The position numbers and the translations under genes are program-made. The notes beneath the pieces are model-generated. The model did no database searches, was not told where the DNA came from, and was given only the letters and a program-made list of their open reading frames with translations. Positions 44,984-52,461 of a stretch of DNA of 64,000 nt are shown here, piece after piece; positions within the stretch are counted from its first letter, which is position 1, and each line of letters begins with the position of its first letter. Source of the stretch: Cryobacterium gelidum (GTDB lineage: Bacteria > Actinomycetota > Actinomycetes > Actinomycetales > Microbacteriaceae); the NCBI RefSeq assembly GCF_004403985.1, contig NZ_SOHL01000016.1, positions 1 through 64,000 of the forward strand. The letters are read 5' to 3'.

Positions 44984-46723
44984 ATGACACGGATATTTGA
45001 CGACCCCGCTGAGTTCGCTGACGAGGCCCTGAACGGGTTCGTCGCTGCCAACCGTCGATACGTCGCCCGCGTAGACGGGGGCGTCGTGCGTGCGACGGAG
45101 ATGAATCCCGGCCAGGTCGCACTGATTGTCGGGGGAGGATCAGGGCACTATCCGGCCTTCGCCGGCCTCGTCGGTCAGGGCCTGGCAGCCGGATCCGCAT
45201 GCGGCAACGTGTTTGCGTCACCCGCAGCCGCCCAGGTGTACCGGGTCGCCAAGGCGGCCCAAGTCGGGGGTGGCGTGTTGCTGAGCTATGGCAACTACGC
45301 CGGCGACGTGCTCCACTTCGGACAAGCCCAGGAGCGGCTCAACGCCGAGGGCATCGCCACCCGTACAGTCGTCGTAACCGACGACGTCGCCAGCGCTCAA
45401 ATTGGTGAGATCGACAAACGTCGCGGTATCGCCGGGGACCTGACCGTCTTCAAGATTGCCGGTGCGGCGGCCGACGCCGGCTTGACCCTCACCGAGGTCG
45501 AACGCGTGGCGATGAAGGCAAATTTTCGCACCCGGTCACTCGGTGTGGGATTCGACGGTTGTATGTTACCGGGAGCTACCGAACCCCTGTTTCGAGTGCC
45601 GGACGGTCAGATGTCATTGGGTCTTGGAATCCACGGTGAGCCCGGCATCTCCGACCACGACTTACCGACCGCGTCTGCGTTAGCAGAGCTGTTGGTGACC
45701 CGACTTCTGGCCGAGAAGCCTGACGGTGCCGGTACCCGTGTCGTGCCCATCGTCAACGGCCTCGGTGCCGTCAAGTACGACGAGCTTTTCTTGCTCTACG
45801 GAAAAATCGAAAAGCTGCTGGTCGCGGCCGGTCTTGACCTGATTGAACCCGAGTGCGGTGAGCTCGTGACGAGTCTCAACATGTCGGGCCTCTCGCTGAC
45901 TCTGCTGTGGCTGGATGATGAGCTGGAGATGTACTGGGCCGCTCCGGCCGACACCGCAGCTTTTCGTAAGGGCAATCTGGCCCAACGAGCACGTCGGGTG
46001 ATTGACTCGGTCCTAGCAGATGCGCCGTCCGTGTGGGAGCCGGCCACTCCTGCCTCGGCGAAGTTCAGCGCCGGGGCAACGGCTCTGCTGAGAGCCGTTC
46101 AGGCTGTCGTAGTGGAGCACGAAAGCGAGCTCGGAAGACTCGACGCGATCGCCGGAGATGGCGACCACGGAATCGGTATGCGCAGGGGCGTCGACGCCGC
46201 TGTGGCGGCAGCGGTATCTGCCGCGGAGGCCGCGGCTGGTGTCGATCAAGTCTTGATCATCGCCGGGGAAGCCTGGGCCGAAAAGGCCGGGGGCACCTCG
46301 GGGGCGCTCTGGGGTTCCGCATTGTGCGCATCCGGCCGGGCGCTGGGTAACCGAGAACGGTACAGCCCCGACGACGCCGTGGGCGTGGTGTCGGCGTTCA
46401 GCCGCGCGATTACCGATCTCGGAAAAGCTGAAGCCGGCGACAAGACCATGGTCGATGCACTTCTGCCGTTCGTGGGCACGTTCATCGCGACGTACCGTTC
46501 CGCCGCGTCGCTGCAGGGGGCACTTTCTGCAGCTGCTGCGGCGGCGACAACTGCAGCCAGCCAGACTGCGGAGCTCAGCCCGCGCCGCGGCCGTGCGCGA
46601 CCCCTCGCCGAACGCAGCCTTGGCCATCCCGACCCGGGGGCGGTCTCCTTCGGCCTCATCGCGGCTGGCATCGCTCGCGCTTATGCAGACTTATCCACAG
46701 AACGAGAGGACGTGACAGCATGA
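44984..46723 (+). CDS. Fused DhaK-DhaL kinase (erythrulose/dihydroxyacetone kinase)
   Basis: This 579-residue ATP-dependent kinase has an N-terminal DhaK domain ([16 protein letters not shown] onward, [11 protein letters not shown], and His217 in [10 protein letters not shown] that binds the ketone as a hemiaminal). The DhaL domain is fused behind it, with GDGDHG at 391-396, [26 protein letters not shown] and GHPDPGA. Such fused kinases phosphorylate dihydroxyacetone or tetruloses (LerK/DerK). The neighbouring RpiB- and TPI-like isomerases point to erythrulose. The stop overlaps the rpiB-like start by four bases. Confidence 0.9.
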   Translation: MTRIFDDPAEFADEALNGFVAANRRYVARVDGGVVRATEMNPGQVALIVGGGSGHYPAFAGLVGQGLAAGSACGNVFASPAAAQVYRVAKAAQVGGGVLLSYGNYAGDVLHFGQAQERLNAEGIATRTVVVTDDVASAQIGEIDKRRGIAGDLTVFKIAGAAADAGLTLTEVERVAMKANFRTRSLGVGFDGCMLPGATEPLFRVPDGQMSLGLGIHGEPGISDHDLPTASALAELLVTRLLAEKPDGAGTRVVPIVNGLGAVKYDELFLLYGKIEKLLVAAGLDLIEPECGELVTSLNMSGLSLTLLWLDDELEMYWAAPADTAAFRKGNLAQRARRVIDSVLADAPSVWEPATPASAKFSAGATALLRAVQAVVVEHESELGRLDAIAGDGDHGIGMRRGVDAAVAAAVSAAEAAAGVDQVLIIAGEAWAEKAGGTSGALWGSALCASGRALGNRERYSPDDAVGVVSAFSRAITDLGKAEAGDKTMVDALLPFVGTFIATYRSAASLQGALSAAAAAATTAASQTAELSPRRGRARPLAERSLGHPDPGAVSFGLIAAGIARAYADLSTEREDVTA

Positions 46724-47187
46724 CGAAGAAGTGGCGCATTGTCATCGGCAACGATGCGGCCGGCGTGGAATTTAAGACCGCACTGAAGCAACTCCTGGAA
46801 GCGGATGATCGAGTCGAGTCGGTTCTGGACGTGGGCGTGGCGGAGAACGACAGCACGGCCTACCCGCACATCGCTGTGACCGCTGCGCGACGGGTCGCGT
46901 CGGGAGACGCCGACCGCGCGTTGTTGATCTGTGGCACCGGACTAGGTGTGGCGATTTCAGCCAACAAGGTGCCCGGCATCCGTGCAGTGACGGCTCACGA
47001 CAGCTATTCCGTGGAACGCTCCGTGCTGAGCAACAACGCCCAGGTGCTCACCCTGGGACAGCGCGTCATCGGCCTGGAACTGGCCAAGAAACTGGTTAAG
47101 GAGTGGCTCGGCCACCGTTTTGATGACAACTCCGCCTCGGCCGCGAAGGTCGCTGCGATCGGATCTTACGAAGTGAAAGAGGACTAG
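46720..47187 (+). CDS. rpiB: RpiB/LacAB-type sugar phosphate isomerase
   Basis: This 155-residue protein of the RpiB/LacAB family moves the carbonyl of a sugar phosphate. The start is [20 protein letters not shown], where the canonical motif DHAG has become NDAAG, so the usual histidine is replaced. Catalytic Cys71 is in [20 protein letters not shown]. The C-terminal [20 protein letters not shown] is intact. Relatives in tetritol pathways (DerI2/EryI) isomerise D-erythrulose 4-phosphate to D-erythrose 4-phosphate, the role I infer here. It overlaps the kinase by four bases. Confidence 0.85.
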   Translation: MTKKWRIVIGNDAAGVEFKTALKQLLEADDRVESVLDVGVAENDSTAYPHIAVTAARRVASGDADRALLICGTGLGVAISANKVPGIRAVTAHDSYSVERSVLSNNAQVLTLGQRVIGLELAKKLVKEWLGHRFDDNSASAAKVAAIGSYEVKED

Positions 47188-47190
47188 GCC

Positions 47191-48141
47191 ATGGCACACA
47201 CAATTGCAATCGTCGGCTCGGGTTATATGGGCGGCGGAATTGCGCAGGTTCTGGCGCTGGCCGGCAACCACGTATTGCTGGCGGATGTCTCCCTCGAAGT
47301 TGCCACGCTGAATTATCAGCGATTGATCGCCGAATCCAGGGATTTCGTGGCGGCTGGCCTGTTCCCGGAGGGTGCCACGTCAACCCTCGAAACCAACCTT
47401 CATGTCGCGGCATCCGTTGAAGAAGCCGTTGCCAATGCCGACTTCATCGAAGAAGCCGTGCCAGAGGTGCTCGCCATCAAGCACGACATCCTGGCGCGAA
47501 TCAGCGCGGCCGCGCGGCCTGACGCCATCATCGGCTCGAACACGTCGACGATCTCCATCGGCGACATGGCGACGGCCGTGACCAACCCGGAACGCTTTCT
47601 CGGCGTGCACTTCTCGAACCCGTCGCCTTTCATTCCCGGCGTGGAAGTCATCCCGCACGCGGGCACCACAGACGCGGTCATTGCCGCAGCCCGCGAGATC
47701 GTGCACTCCACCGGCAAGCAGACTGCGGTTGTCAAGGACGTCACCGGATTCGTGCTCAACCGGCTGCAGTATGCCTTATTCCACGAAGCGACCCAGTTGG
47801 TCGAAGAGGGCGTGGCTACCCCCGAAGACGTAGACACTCTCGTGCGCACTACCTTCGGTTTTCGACTACCCATCTTCGGCCCGTTCGCAATCGCCGACAT
47901 GGCCGGCCTGGACGTCTACAACTTCTGCTACAAGTCTCTGCAGACCGATTTTCCGGAACGATTTGCCACGCCCAAGATTTTGTCTGACCTCGTCGATGCG
48001 GGCAAACTGGGCACCAAAACCGGCGCGGGCTTCCTCGACGTCCCGTCCGAACGCACTCCAGATCTGATCGCGTACCGCAACAAGGCTTATGTGGCAATGC
48101 AGAAACTCGTAGACGACCTCGGCCCGGCGCCGCTTCACTAA
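47191..48141 (+). CDS. 3-hydroxyacyl-CoA-dehydrogenase-family oxidoreductase (sugar-acid 3-dehydrogenase?)
   Basis: This 316-residue NAD-dependent enzyme of the 3HCDH family has the Rossmann motif IAIVGSGYMGGGIAQVLA, FIEEAVPEVLAIKHDILARI and the catalytic SNTSTISIGDMATAV plus FLGVHFSNPSPFIPGVEVI segment. The C-terminal domain starts DVTGFVLNRLQYALFHEATQ. No other fatty-acid gene is nearby. In a sugar-acid context a member such as L-gulonate 3-dehydrogenase oxidises the hydroxyl at C3. Here the same would make a 3-keto acid for the decarboxylase-like gene of the operon. This is inference. AGAGGA precedes the ATG. Confidence 0.8.
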   Translation: MAHTIAIVGSGYMGGGIAQVLALAGNHVLLADVSLEVATLNYQRLIAESRDFVAAGLFPEGATSTLETNLHVAASVEEAVANADFIEEAVPEVLAIKHDILARISAAARPDAIIGSNTSTISIGDMATAVTNPERFLGVHFSNPSPFIPGVEVIPHAGTTDAVIAAAREIVHSTGKQTAVVKDVTGFVLNRLQYALFHEATQLVEEGVATPEDVDTLVRTTFGFRLPIFGPFAIADMAGLDVYNFCYKSLQTDFPERFATPKILSDLVDAGKLGTKTGAGFLDVPSERTPDLIAYRNKAYVAMQKLVDDLGPAPLH

Positions 48142-48146
48142 GTACC

Positions 48147-48914
48147 GTGGGTACCCCTGATTCCCTTCGCACGCCTGCGATCTACGTCGGTGTGAGTACC
48201 AAGATGTACCTCGGTTACCAGGCCTCCCTCGACTGGCTCGCCGGTGTACGCGATATTATCGCGGATCGCCCCGGCCTTCCCCGGGAGGTGAGAGTGTTCG
48301 TAGCTCCGTCGTTTCCCCTGTTGCACAGTGCGCGGAGCATCCTGGCAGGCACGGGCGTCATCATCGGCGCCCAGAATTGCAGCGAGTCTGGCGGCCCAGT
48401 AACCGGCGAGGTCTCGCCCGAGCTCCTGGCCGAGATGGGCGTCGAACTCGTCGAAATCGGACATGCTGAACGCCGACGACTGTTCGGTGAAACGGATGCG
48501 GTCGTCGCGCGTAAAACAGCGGCGGCGGTCGCAGCCGGGCTGACGCCGCTGCTCTGTGTAGGGGAAGTAATGCGCGTTAGCCCCGCCGAAGCGGCCGAAT
48601 TCTGCCAACGTCAGGTGTTGTCGGCGCTGGGTGCCGCGGTGCCCCACTCCGCTGTGACCCTCGCCTCCGTGATGCTCGCCTACGAGCCGGTTTGGGCGAT
48701 CGGAACCACGCAGCCGGCGGAGCCCGCATATGTGAACGAGGTCGTCGGCCGTCTGCGCGATCTACTACAGGATTCGGTGAGGATCATCTACGGCGGAAGC
48801 GCCCAACCCGGCCTGCTACCCCTGCTGCACGCAGTAGACGGGCTCTTTCTCGGTCGCTTTGCCCATGACCCCGTCAATCTCGGTCGTGTACTCGACGAGG
48901 CCGCATTGCGCTGA
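48147..48914 (+). CDS. Triosephosphate-isomerase-like protein (L-erythrulose 1-phosphate isomerase?)
   Basis: This 255-residue TIM barrel belongs to the TPI family. The usual GNWKMN has become GVSTKMYLG (the lysine is kept). The catalytic histidine is in EIGHAERRRLF, where true TPI has GHSERR. The catalytic glutamate is in MLAYEPVWAIGTT, and the phosphate loop is IYGGSAQPGLL. These changes match the tetrulose-phosphate branch (LerI/EryH) better than glycolytic TpiA. It is the last gene of the operon, 5 bp after the oxidoreductase, starting at GTG 48147. It converges on the module 2 dehydrogenase. Confidence 0.85.
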   Translation: MGTPDSLRTPAIYVGVSTKMYLGYQASLDWLAGVRDIIADRPGLPREVRVFVAPSFPLLHSARSILAGTGVIIGAQNCSESGGPVTGEVSPELLAEMGVELVEIGHAERRRLFGETDAVVARKTAAAVAAGLTPLLCVGEVMRVSPAEAAEFCQRQVLSALGAAVPHSAVTLASVMLAYEPVWAIGTTQPAEPAYVNEVVGRLRDLLQDSVRIIYGGSAQPGLLPLLHAVDGLFLGRFAHDPVNLGRVLDEAALR

Positions 48915-48939
48915 ACTGCCCGGCAGCACCGATCAATCA

Positions 48940-48957
48940 GCACCGGTCAAACGGTGC
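48940..48957 (+). terminator. Hairpin between convergent modules 1 and 2
   Basis: GCACCG-GTCAAA-CGGTGC is a perfect 6-bp stem. It overlaps the stop codon of the dehydrogenase on the reverse strand, so it can end transcripts from both sides. Confidence 0.45.
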
Positions 48958-49873
48958 GTTGTACGGGCGCGAGCACCCTGATCACGGCCGAGTCGTCGGC
49001 GGCGCCCAGGCCCTGGGCCTGACCGAGCAGGTAGAGCTGCTCGGCAGCGGCCGCCACCGGCGACGCGAGGCCCGCCGTACGGGTGGCCTGGCCCACAATT
49101 CCCATGTCTTTCACGAAGATGTCCAGTCTGCTGAGCACCGGCGCCCCCTCCTCTTCATAGGCCGAGAGGATGCGTGGGCCACGGTTGGACAGCATGAAGG
49201 ACCCTGCGGCACCAGCTTCCAGCGCGGAGAGGGTTTTGGCCGGATCGAGACCGAGCGCATCGGCAAGAGCCAGGGCTTCAGCAGCCGCGGCGATGTGAAT
49301 ACCGCAGAGCAGTTGGTTCACCGTTTTCAGCGCCTGACCATCGCCGGGCCGGTCGCCAACGATGGTCAACGTCGAGGCCAGGAGCTCGAGCACGGGGCGC
49401 GCTTTCTCGAGCGACTCGGGCGCAGCGCCGACGACGATGAGCAGGTCGCCCGCAGCGGCGCGAATGGGCCCGCCGGAAAGTGGCGCGTCGACGAGGGCCA
49501 CGCCGTAAGCGGCGAGTTTCTCCACGGTGGCTGGGATAGCTTCGGTGCCGACCGTGCTCGTGAGAATGACGACGGAACCGGGGGAGAGAACCTCGGCGAT
49601 GCCGTCGACTCCAAATAGAACATCGTCGAGTTGGGCACCGTTGCGCACCGCGAGCAGCACAGCATCAACGTGCTCGGCCGCTGCGCGAGCAGAGCCGTGG
49701 CGGAGAATCCCCGCATCGGAAGCCAGCTGCATGCGGTCCTCTGAGATATCGAAGCCATGCACACTGAGCTTGCTTGTCAGTCGAGTGGCCATGGGTAGGC
49801 CCATGGCGCCCAGGCCCACAACGGCAACGGCGTAGTGAGGGGTATCGAGGCTGGCGGTAGTGCTTGATGGCAT
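48947..49873 (-). CDS. 3-hydroxyisobutyrate-dehydrogenase-family sugar-acid dehydrogenase (LtnD-like)
   Basis: This 308-residue beta-hydroxyacid dehydrogenase has AVAVVGLGAMGLPMATRL as NAD-binding motif, then VALVDAPLSGGPIRAAAGDL (substrate-binding) and the catalytic lysine in GDGQALKTVNQLLCGIHIA. It ends with an all-helical domain. Family members beside DUF1537 kinases, such as L-threonate 2-dehydrogenase (LtnD), oxidise four-carbon acids. It lies 29 bp after the DUF1537 gene on the same strand, so the two make one transcript. The length matches LtnD. Confidence 0.85.
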   Translation of the reverse strand: MPSSTTASLDTPHYAVAVVGLGAMGLPMATRLTSKLSVHGFDISEDRMQLASDAGILRHGSARAAAEHVDAVLLAVRNGAQLDDVLFGVDGIAEVLSPGSVVILTSTVGTEAIPATVEKLAAYGVALVDAPLSGGPIRAAAGDLLIVVGAAPESLEKARPVLELLASTLTIVGDRPGDGQALKTVNQLLCGIHIAAAAEALALADALGLDPAKTLSALEAGAAGSFMLSNRGPRILSAYEEEGAPVLSRLDIFVKDMGIVGQATRTAGLASPVAAAAEQLYLLGQAQGLGAADDSAVIRVLAPVQRTV

Positions 49874-49902
49874 GGTGATTCTCCTGTGGGGTTGATTGAG
49901 CG

Positions 49903-51348
49903 TCAGGACAGGGTGTTGCTGAGCTTTGTGACGACGTCGTACAGGGATTCATCGTCACCGACATTTCCGGCGAACACGACGTAGGGAATTCCCGTGGCTG
50001 GGCCGTCCATCGGCTGCCAGAGCGACACGATGCCGGGGAGCATCGGTCCGCGCACGAGACCGTGCCGAATCTGCAGGCCGTGAGCGGCAACATCCGAGGA
50101 GGTGATGCCTCCCTTGGCAATCACGAAGCGCGGCGCACGCCCGGCGAGGGTGCGCTTGACGACCGCGACGACGGCGGCAGAGACGGAGCGGGCGATACGC
50201 AGGCTCTCCGTTGCGTCATCCGCTTTCACCAGGAGGCGACTCGTCTGCAGCACGACATCGTTGCCGGCCAGAGCGGCTACGACCGCGTCGACCGTGGCCG
50301 TGACGTGGGCTGGTGCGGCGGATTCATCGGCCAGCGATTCCACATCGAGTTCCACAATCGTGGCCAACGGGTGGCGTTTGGTCAGAATTTTCAGCTGACG
50401 CGTCGTGACACCGACGTGGGAGCCAACGACGATGAGACCGCCACCGGAAGGCGGGGTTGCACCAGCGAAGACGCCCGCACCGGACAGTGGCTGATGCTCG
50501 TCCTGGCCGATACGGGCCCGAACGAAGGGCGGGCCGACGCGATAGAGCAGCTCCTTGCCGCGAGACTCCGCTTCGGCCAGGCCCAGAGCGAGCGCGCGCA
50601 AGTCGTTCTCGGTGACCGCATCGACCACGATCGGTGTCGAGTGTTCGGCTCCCATCACGGCGTCGGCAATGGCCGAGGTGCCGCCTCGAACAATTGTCAG
50701 ATCGAGAACGATGACGTCTTCCGCCCTAAAACGGCCATCAGATTTTTCTTCGACATACCGGGCGAGGTTCGAGTTCTTGAAACCGAAGGTGGCGTCGTTG
50801 GCGAATTCTGTGTCGGATACCGGGGTCAGCAGACCATCGCCGAGCATGTAGTGCACGCCGCCCACCGTGACTCGACCAGCATCAGGGAAGGCCGGCACGA
50901 TGACGACGCCATCCGTTCGGCGGCCGAGCACCTGCATCAGGGTGTCCGCGATGACATCCGGCTCGAGCGGGTAGTGGCCTCGCAGGGTCGAATCGCTGCG
51001 GCTCACGAAGCCAAGGTGAGTCCCGGTGGCAGCCGCCGCCGCGAGGGCGTTGGTGACCACTTCGCGATTGCGGGTGGCGGCATCGGCGGGGTCGAGGCTG
51101 CGGGAATTAGTCAGCACATAGACGGCGGAGGCGGGCCGTGCTCCCAGCTGGTACGTGAACGCCCAACGAAAGTCGTCTTCCTGCCAGTGCGTGAGAACTG
51201 GCAAATTGGACACAGATTGGGTACCGGTGGGGTCGTCGTCGAGCACGACCAACACGCGCTGTGAGGCGGTAACGGATGCCGCGACGGCCGCCGTACTCAC
51301 GACCACCTCGGCGGGGTAGCGGGCTAGTAGGTCGGCTTCACGAATCAC
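49903..51348 (-). CDS. DUF1537 four-carbon acid sugar kinase (OtnK/DtnK-like)
   Basis: This 481-residue kinase family phosphorylates 3-oxo-tetronate or threonate at C4. The N-terminal domain has RVLVVLDDDPTGTQSVSNLP, SRSLDPADAATRNREVVTNA and FVSRSDSTLRGHYPLE. The ATP-binding C-terminal domain has FVIAKGGITSSDVAAHGLQI and MLPGIVSLWQPMDGPATGIP. I chose GTG 51348 because AAGGAAG precedes it; an ATG at 51399 adds 17 residues. No class II aldolase (OtnC) or PdxA2-like gene, which would complete a known path, is in this window. Confidence 0.9.
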   Translation of the reverse strand: MIREADLLARYPAEVVVSTAAVAASVTASQRVLVVLDDDPTGTQSVSNLPVLTHWQEDDFRWAFTYQLGARPASAVYVLTNSRSLDPADAATRNREVVTNALAAAAATGTHLGFVSRSDSTLRGHYPLEPDVIADTLMQVLGRRTDGVVIVPAFPDAGRVTVGGVHYMLGDGLLTPVSDTEFANDATFGFKNSNLARYVEEKSDGRFRAEDVIVLDLTIVRGGTSAIADAVMGAEHSTPIVVDAVTENDLRALALGLAEAESRGKELLYRVGPPFVRARIGQDEHQPLSGAGVFAGATPPSGGGLIVVGSHVGVTTRQLKILTKRHPLATIVELDVESLADESAAPAHVTATVDAVVAALAGNDVVLQTSRLLVKADDATESLRIARSVSAAVVAVVKRTLAGRAPRFVIAKGGITSSDVAAHGLQIRHGLVRGPMLPGIVSLWQPMDGPATGIPYVVFAGNVGDDESLYDVVTKLSNTLS

Positions 51349-51404
51349 GAGAAACTTCCTTGTCTCTATTGAGTGGCTGACGCGGCCCTGCGCCGGCACG
51401 CATG

Positions 51405-51443
51405 ATGTCTGACGTCTGATGTTACAGCAGAGTCTGGCAGACT
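51405..51443 (+). promoter_or_regulatory. Operator-like dyads in the module 2 divergent region
   Basis: Two TCTG-containing elements lie between the kinase and regulator starts. 51405-51420 is ATGTCTGACGTCTGAT, with two direct TCTGA units, and 51431-51443 is the perfect dyad AGTCTG-G-CAGACT. TCAGA-TG-TCTGA also occurs upstream of the second MFS gene (52336-52347). Together they suggest a shared regulator site. I see no clear promoter consensus. Confidence 0.5.
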
Positions 51444-51549
51444 AGAGGACACCCGTCAATCGCGGCGGGCCTGTGCACCGGCGTGGGAAAACCTCGCTGT
51501 AGTAATGTAATGACAGAAAAAACCGGGCACGAAGAGGGGAAGGACTGTC

Positions 51550-52257
51550 ATGAGCCGCAAGTCTCTCGTCGAAGTCGTGTGTGACGATCTGCTTGATCGC
51601 GTTTTGAGTGGCGACCTTCCAGCGCACGAAGCGCTTCCCCCGGAAGCGGAAATCGCCAAAGCGTCTGGGGTAAGCCGCCTCACTGTGCGTGAGGCACTCA
51701 AGAGCCTCCAGGCCCAGAACATCATCTATGTTCGACGTGGTCTGGGCACTTTCGTCAACCCCTCCGACGCGTGGACGGGAATGGACGCCATCCTGCGCGC
51801 AGCGTCGCTCGACACGAGTCCCGACGAGGCCGCGATGCGCCTACTAGAGGTGCGCCGGATGGTTGAGACGGGGGCCTCGGAATTGGCCGCTGTACGTCAC
51901 ACGCCGGAGGACCTGGCCCGCATGGACATCGCCATCGCGGAGATGTCGCGGGCGTATCGCAACGAGGACCTGGACGCACTGGTGGGGGCTGACCTGGCCT
52001 TTCACGATGCCGTATTGCGTGCCGCTGCCAACCCGTTTGTACTGGTCTTGATGAGCCAGCTGGGCAGGCTCCTCTACGTCATGCGACAAAAGACTTCCTC
52101 GCGCCGGGAAGTGCAGCAGCACGCCATCGTTCACCACCAGAACGTGCGAGACGCAATTGCGACGGCAGACCCCGAAGTGGCACGGAAAGCCATGGAAGCG
52201 CATATCAATCAGACCTTCGAGGACTACGAGCGGTATATCAAGGCCGTCGGGCACTAG
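51550..52257 (+). CDS. GntR-family regulator, FCD type (module 2)
   Basis: This 235-residue regulator is divergent from the DUF1537 gene. Its winged helix reads VVCDDLLDRVLSGDLPAHEA, then LPPEAEIAKASGVSRLTVRE and QAQNIIYVRRGLGTFVNPS. The FCD effector domain has LAFHDAVLRAAANPFVLVLM and a histidine pair in QQHAIVHHQNVRDAIATAD, a metal-binding sensor of hydroxy acids. It probably controls the LtnD-DUF1537 genes and the MFS-SDR pair. GGGAAGGACTGTC precedes the ATG. It resembles the module 1 regulator in domain plan but not closely in sequence. Confidence 0.9.
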   Translation: MSRKSLVEVVCDDLLDRVLSGDLPAHEALPPEAEIAKASGVSRLTVREALKSLQAQNIIYVRRGLGTFVNPSDAWTGMDAILRAASLDTSPDEAAMRLLEVRRMVETGASELAAVRHTPEDLARMDIAIAEMSRAYRNEDLDALVGADLAFHDAVLRAAANPFVLVLMSQLGRLLYVMRQKTSSRREVQQHAIVHHQNVRDAIATADPEVARKAMEAHINQTFEDYERYIKAVGH

Positions 52258-52335
52258 CCGTTCAGTCCATTTCCGCTGCCGCTTGACGCGCCGCATCGAC
52301 TGTGGCATTCTTGGCTTCGTTCGAATAATCAGATG

Positions 52336-52347
52336 TCAGATGTCTGA
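52336..52347 (+). promoter_or_regulatory. Candidate operator upstream of the second MFS gene
   Basis: TCAGA-TG-TCTGA, with inverted arms, lies within a run of similar units (52329-52353). It shares TCTGA/TCAGA with 51405-51420, the region of the divergent regulator promoter. Confidence 0.45.
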
Positions 52348-52404
52348 GATGTGATAAAAACGGTGCGGACGTCATTCCGCAAGCTTTGAGCCGAAGGAGT
52401 CTTC

Positions 52405-52461
52405 ATGCTTACACACGTATGCCCACGGGGCATCTCATTCCTTGTCGGTGGTCGACGATGA
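52405..52461 (+). CDS. 18-residue leader peptide before the MFS gene
   Basis: ATG 52405 has a better ribosome-binding site (AAGGAG, 5-6 bp away) than the MFS start itself. The frame gives MLTHVCPRGISFLVGGRR and its TGA overlaps the MFS ATG (ATGA, 52458-52461). This is the layout of a translationally coupled leader. It has no clear repeat of one amino acid, so an attenuation trigger is not obvious. Confidence 0.4.
   Translation: MLTHVCPRGISFLVGGRR

Noticed and set aside
50062-51264. 400-codon plus-strand frame in the DUF1537 gene
   Set aside because: The opposite strand carries all DUF1537 motifs; this frame has none.
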